This document shows positions 5,004 to 6,002 of a stretch of DNA of 6,002 nt, piece by piece. A program made the position numbers and the translations under genes. The stretch covers positions 1 through 6,002 of the forward strand of contig JAKAGC010000280.1 of the NCBI GenBank assembly GCA_021817755.1. Reading direction: 5' to 3'. The notes under the pieces are model-generated. The model saw nothing but the letters and a program-made list of their open reading frames with translations, did no database searches and was not told the DNA's origin. Each line of letters opens with the position of its first letter. The first letter of the stretch is position 1. Source of the stretch: Acidobacteriota bacterium. GTDB lineage: Bacteria > Acidobacteriota > Aminicenantia > UBA2199.

Positions 5004-6002
5004 TTATCCATACCTGTACCACGCACTGCAACTACCTTCGGATGAAACCATACAGGGTCCGACAGGGGATTCGGGTTTGCAACGTTTCCCAAAAAGAGGG
5101 CATTGAGGGGGATCAATCAAACCGCGCAAAACATCACCGCATTTACAAGCGGTTATCTGTTCTCTTTGGGGTGTTTCTATTTGAATACGATTCCGCACAT
5201 CCAAAGCACTATATTCTGGGCGGAGTTTTAATCCACTTTTGGGGATTACACCTATACCACGCCATTCTGCATCTACTTCCTCGAATACCTGGGCGATTGA
5301 AGCGATTGATTTGGGATTTCCTTCATCTCGAACAACACGTTTATAATTATTTTCAATAATGGTTCGTTTATCGCTAATCATTTGGAGGAGTTGAATAATG
5401 GAAGACACAAGATCAACGGGTTCAAATCCGGCGATTACACCTGGTATATGAAGCTCTTCAAGAAATTGGTAACCGTTCCTACCGAGTATGGTACTGACAT
5501 GACCGGGGAGTAAGAAGCCGTTCAAATTTGAATCGTCGCGTACTAATGCTGTCATAGCTGGGGGGATTACACGGTTGGCGGTTAAAATGGAGAAATTGGA
5601 AATATTCTGCTTTTTAGCCTGCATTACGGTGATGGCAATACCGGGGGTTGTGGTTTCAAAACCTACAGAGAGGAACACAACATTTTTTTGGGAATCGCTG
5701 GCATATTGGAGAGCATCCAAGGGAGAATAAATAATTTTAATATCACAACCGGAAGCGCGTTCTTTTTCGAGTGAGGATTGAGTTCCTGGCACGCGTATCA
5801 TATCGCCGAAAGTTGCAATTGTATAACCTTGCCGTGCGAGGAATACGGCTTCATCGATATAAGAATCGGGGGTAACACAAACAGGGCATCCGGGACCTGA
5901 TACGAGTTTCACACCGTGAGGGAGCATTCGTTGAACACCCATTCGATGGATAGCTACGGTATGGGTTCCACATACCTCCATAATTTTTACGGGGTGAGAA
6001 AC
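5004..6002 (-). CDS. hypD: Hydrogenase maturation protein HypD, N-terminus cut off by window edge
   Basis: The window shows 332 codons plus the stop. The frame continues past the internal ATG at 5981 to the right edge, reading VSHPVKI before MEVCGTHT, which matches the family's usual context. The true start is therefore outside, and probably only about 20-35 residues are missing. HypD is a cytoplasmic [4Fe-4S] scaffold that, with HypC, holds the iron while CN from HypE and CO are attached, before delivery to the hydrogenase large subunit. Visible motifs: EVCGTHT with the essential Cys, GPGCPVCV with the redox-active Cys pair, SVGFETTTP, LLPGHVS and GFEP. The C-terminal cysteine-rich cluster region comprises CKCGDVLRG, CPLFGKRC, PVGPCMVSSEGSC and a final AWYRYG. 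All expected cysteines appear intact. hypC and hypF are likely further upstream, outside this window. Confidence 0.96.
   Translation of the reverse strand, partial: VSHPVKIMEVCGTHTVAIHRMGVQRMLPHGVKLVSGPGCPVCVTPDSYIDEAVFLARQGYTIATFGDMIRVPGTQSSLEKERASGCDIKIIYSPLDALQYASDSQKNVVFLSVGFETTTPGIAITVMQAKKQNISNFSILTANRVIPPAMTALVRDDSNLNGFLLPGHVSTILGRNGYQFLEELHIPGVIAGFEPVDLVSSIIQLLQMISDKRTIIENNYKRVVRDEGNPKSIASIAQVFEEVDAEWRGIGVIPKSGLKLRPEYSALDVRNRIQIETPQREQITACKCGDVLRGLIDPPQCPLFGKRCKPESPVGPCMVSSEGSCSAWYRYG

Noticed and set aside
4892..5116. Minus-strand 74-codon frame overlapping the hypD end
   Set aside because: It is an out-of-frame reading of the HypD C-terminus continuing into spacer; no ribosome site or domain.
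4991..5359. Plus-strand open frame of 122 codons
   Set aside because: It is antisense to the conserved cysteine-rich end of hypD and shows no family features.

Overview
All supportable genes in this 6 kb window lie on the minus strand, so the biological reading direction is from the right end to the left end. The DNA is AT-rich, Shine-Dalgarno sites are clear (AGGAGG/GGAGG-like, 5-8 bases from the start), and two predicted Sec-exported proteins are present. This points to a bacterium, probably diderm. The maturation genes hypD and hypE imply that it makes [NiFe]-hydrogenase. The secreted 6-bladed beta-propeller with a GQTGEGPGEL motif is a protein type I associate with uncultured anaerobic lineages such as Candidatus Aminicenantes and with Bacteroidetes. 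That taxonomic hint is an inference only.

Right part (6002 to 3795): the end of a hydrogenase-maturation cluster. HypD runs off the right edge and lacks only its extreme N-terminus. After an unusually loose 221-base gap comes HypE, complete with its C-terminal PRIC. HypE and HypD cooperate with HypC and HypF (not in view) to make and mount the cyanide ligands of the active-site iron. The gap holds a 24-codon ORF with its own ribosome-binding site that stops one base before the hypE start codon.

Middle (3711 to 2623): an alkyltransferase-like protein gene (PWHRV in place of the MGMT PCHRV) behind a good extended -10 promoter, then a small exported protein of unknown function built from six roughly 21-residue helical repeats.

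Left part (2533 to 1): an exported 6-bladed beta-propeller protein with a TTG start. Next is a tight trio with gaps of 27 and 21 bases: a VOC (glyoxalase-fold) protein, a glycine-zipper membrane protein, and a leucine-rich-repeat-like protein that runs off the left edge. The trio looks co-transcribed, but no shared pathway can be read from it.

No rRNA, tRNA, CRISPR array, insertion sequence or convincing rho-independent terminator was seen. Apart from the maturation genes and the alkyltransferase-like gene, the content is generic or of unknown function. I do not see evidence for a new defence or mobile system. The items most worth checking are the hypE-linked small ORF and the two repeat proteins.
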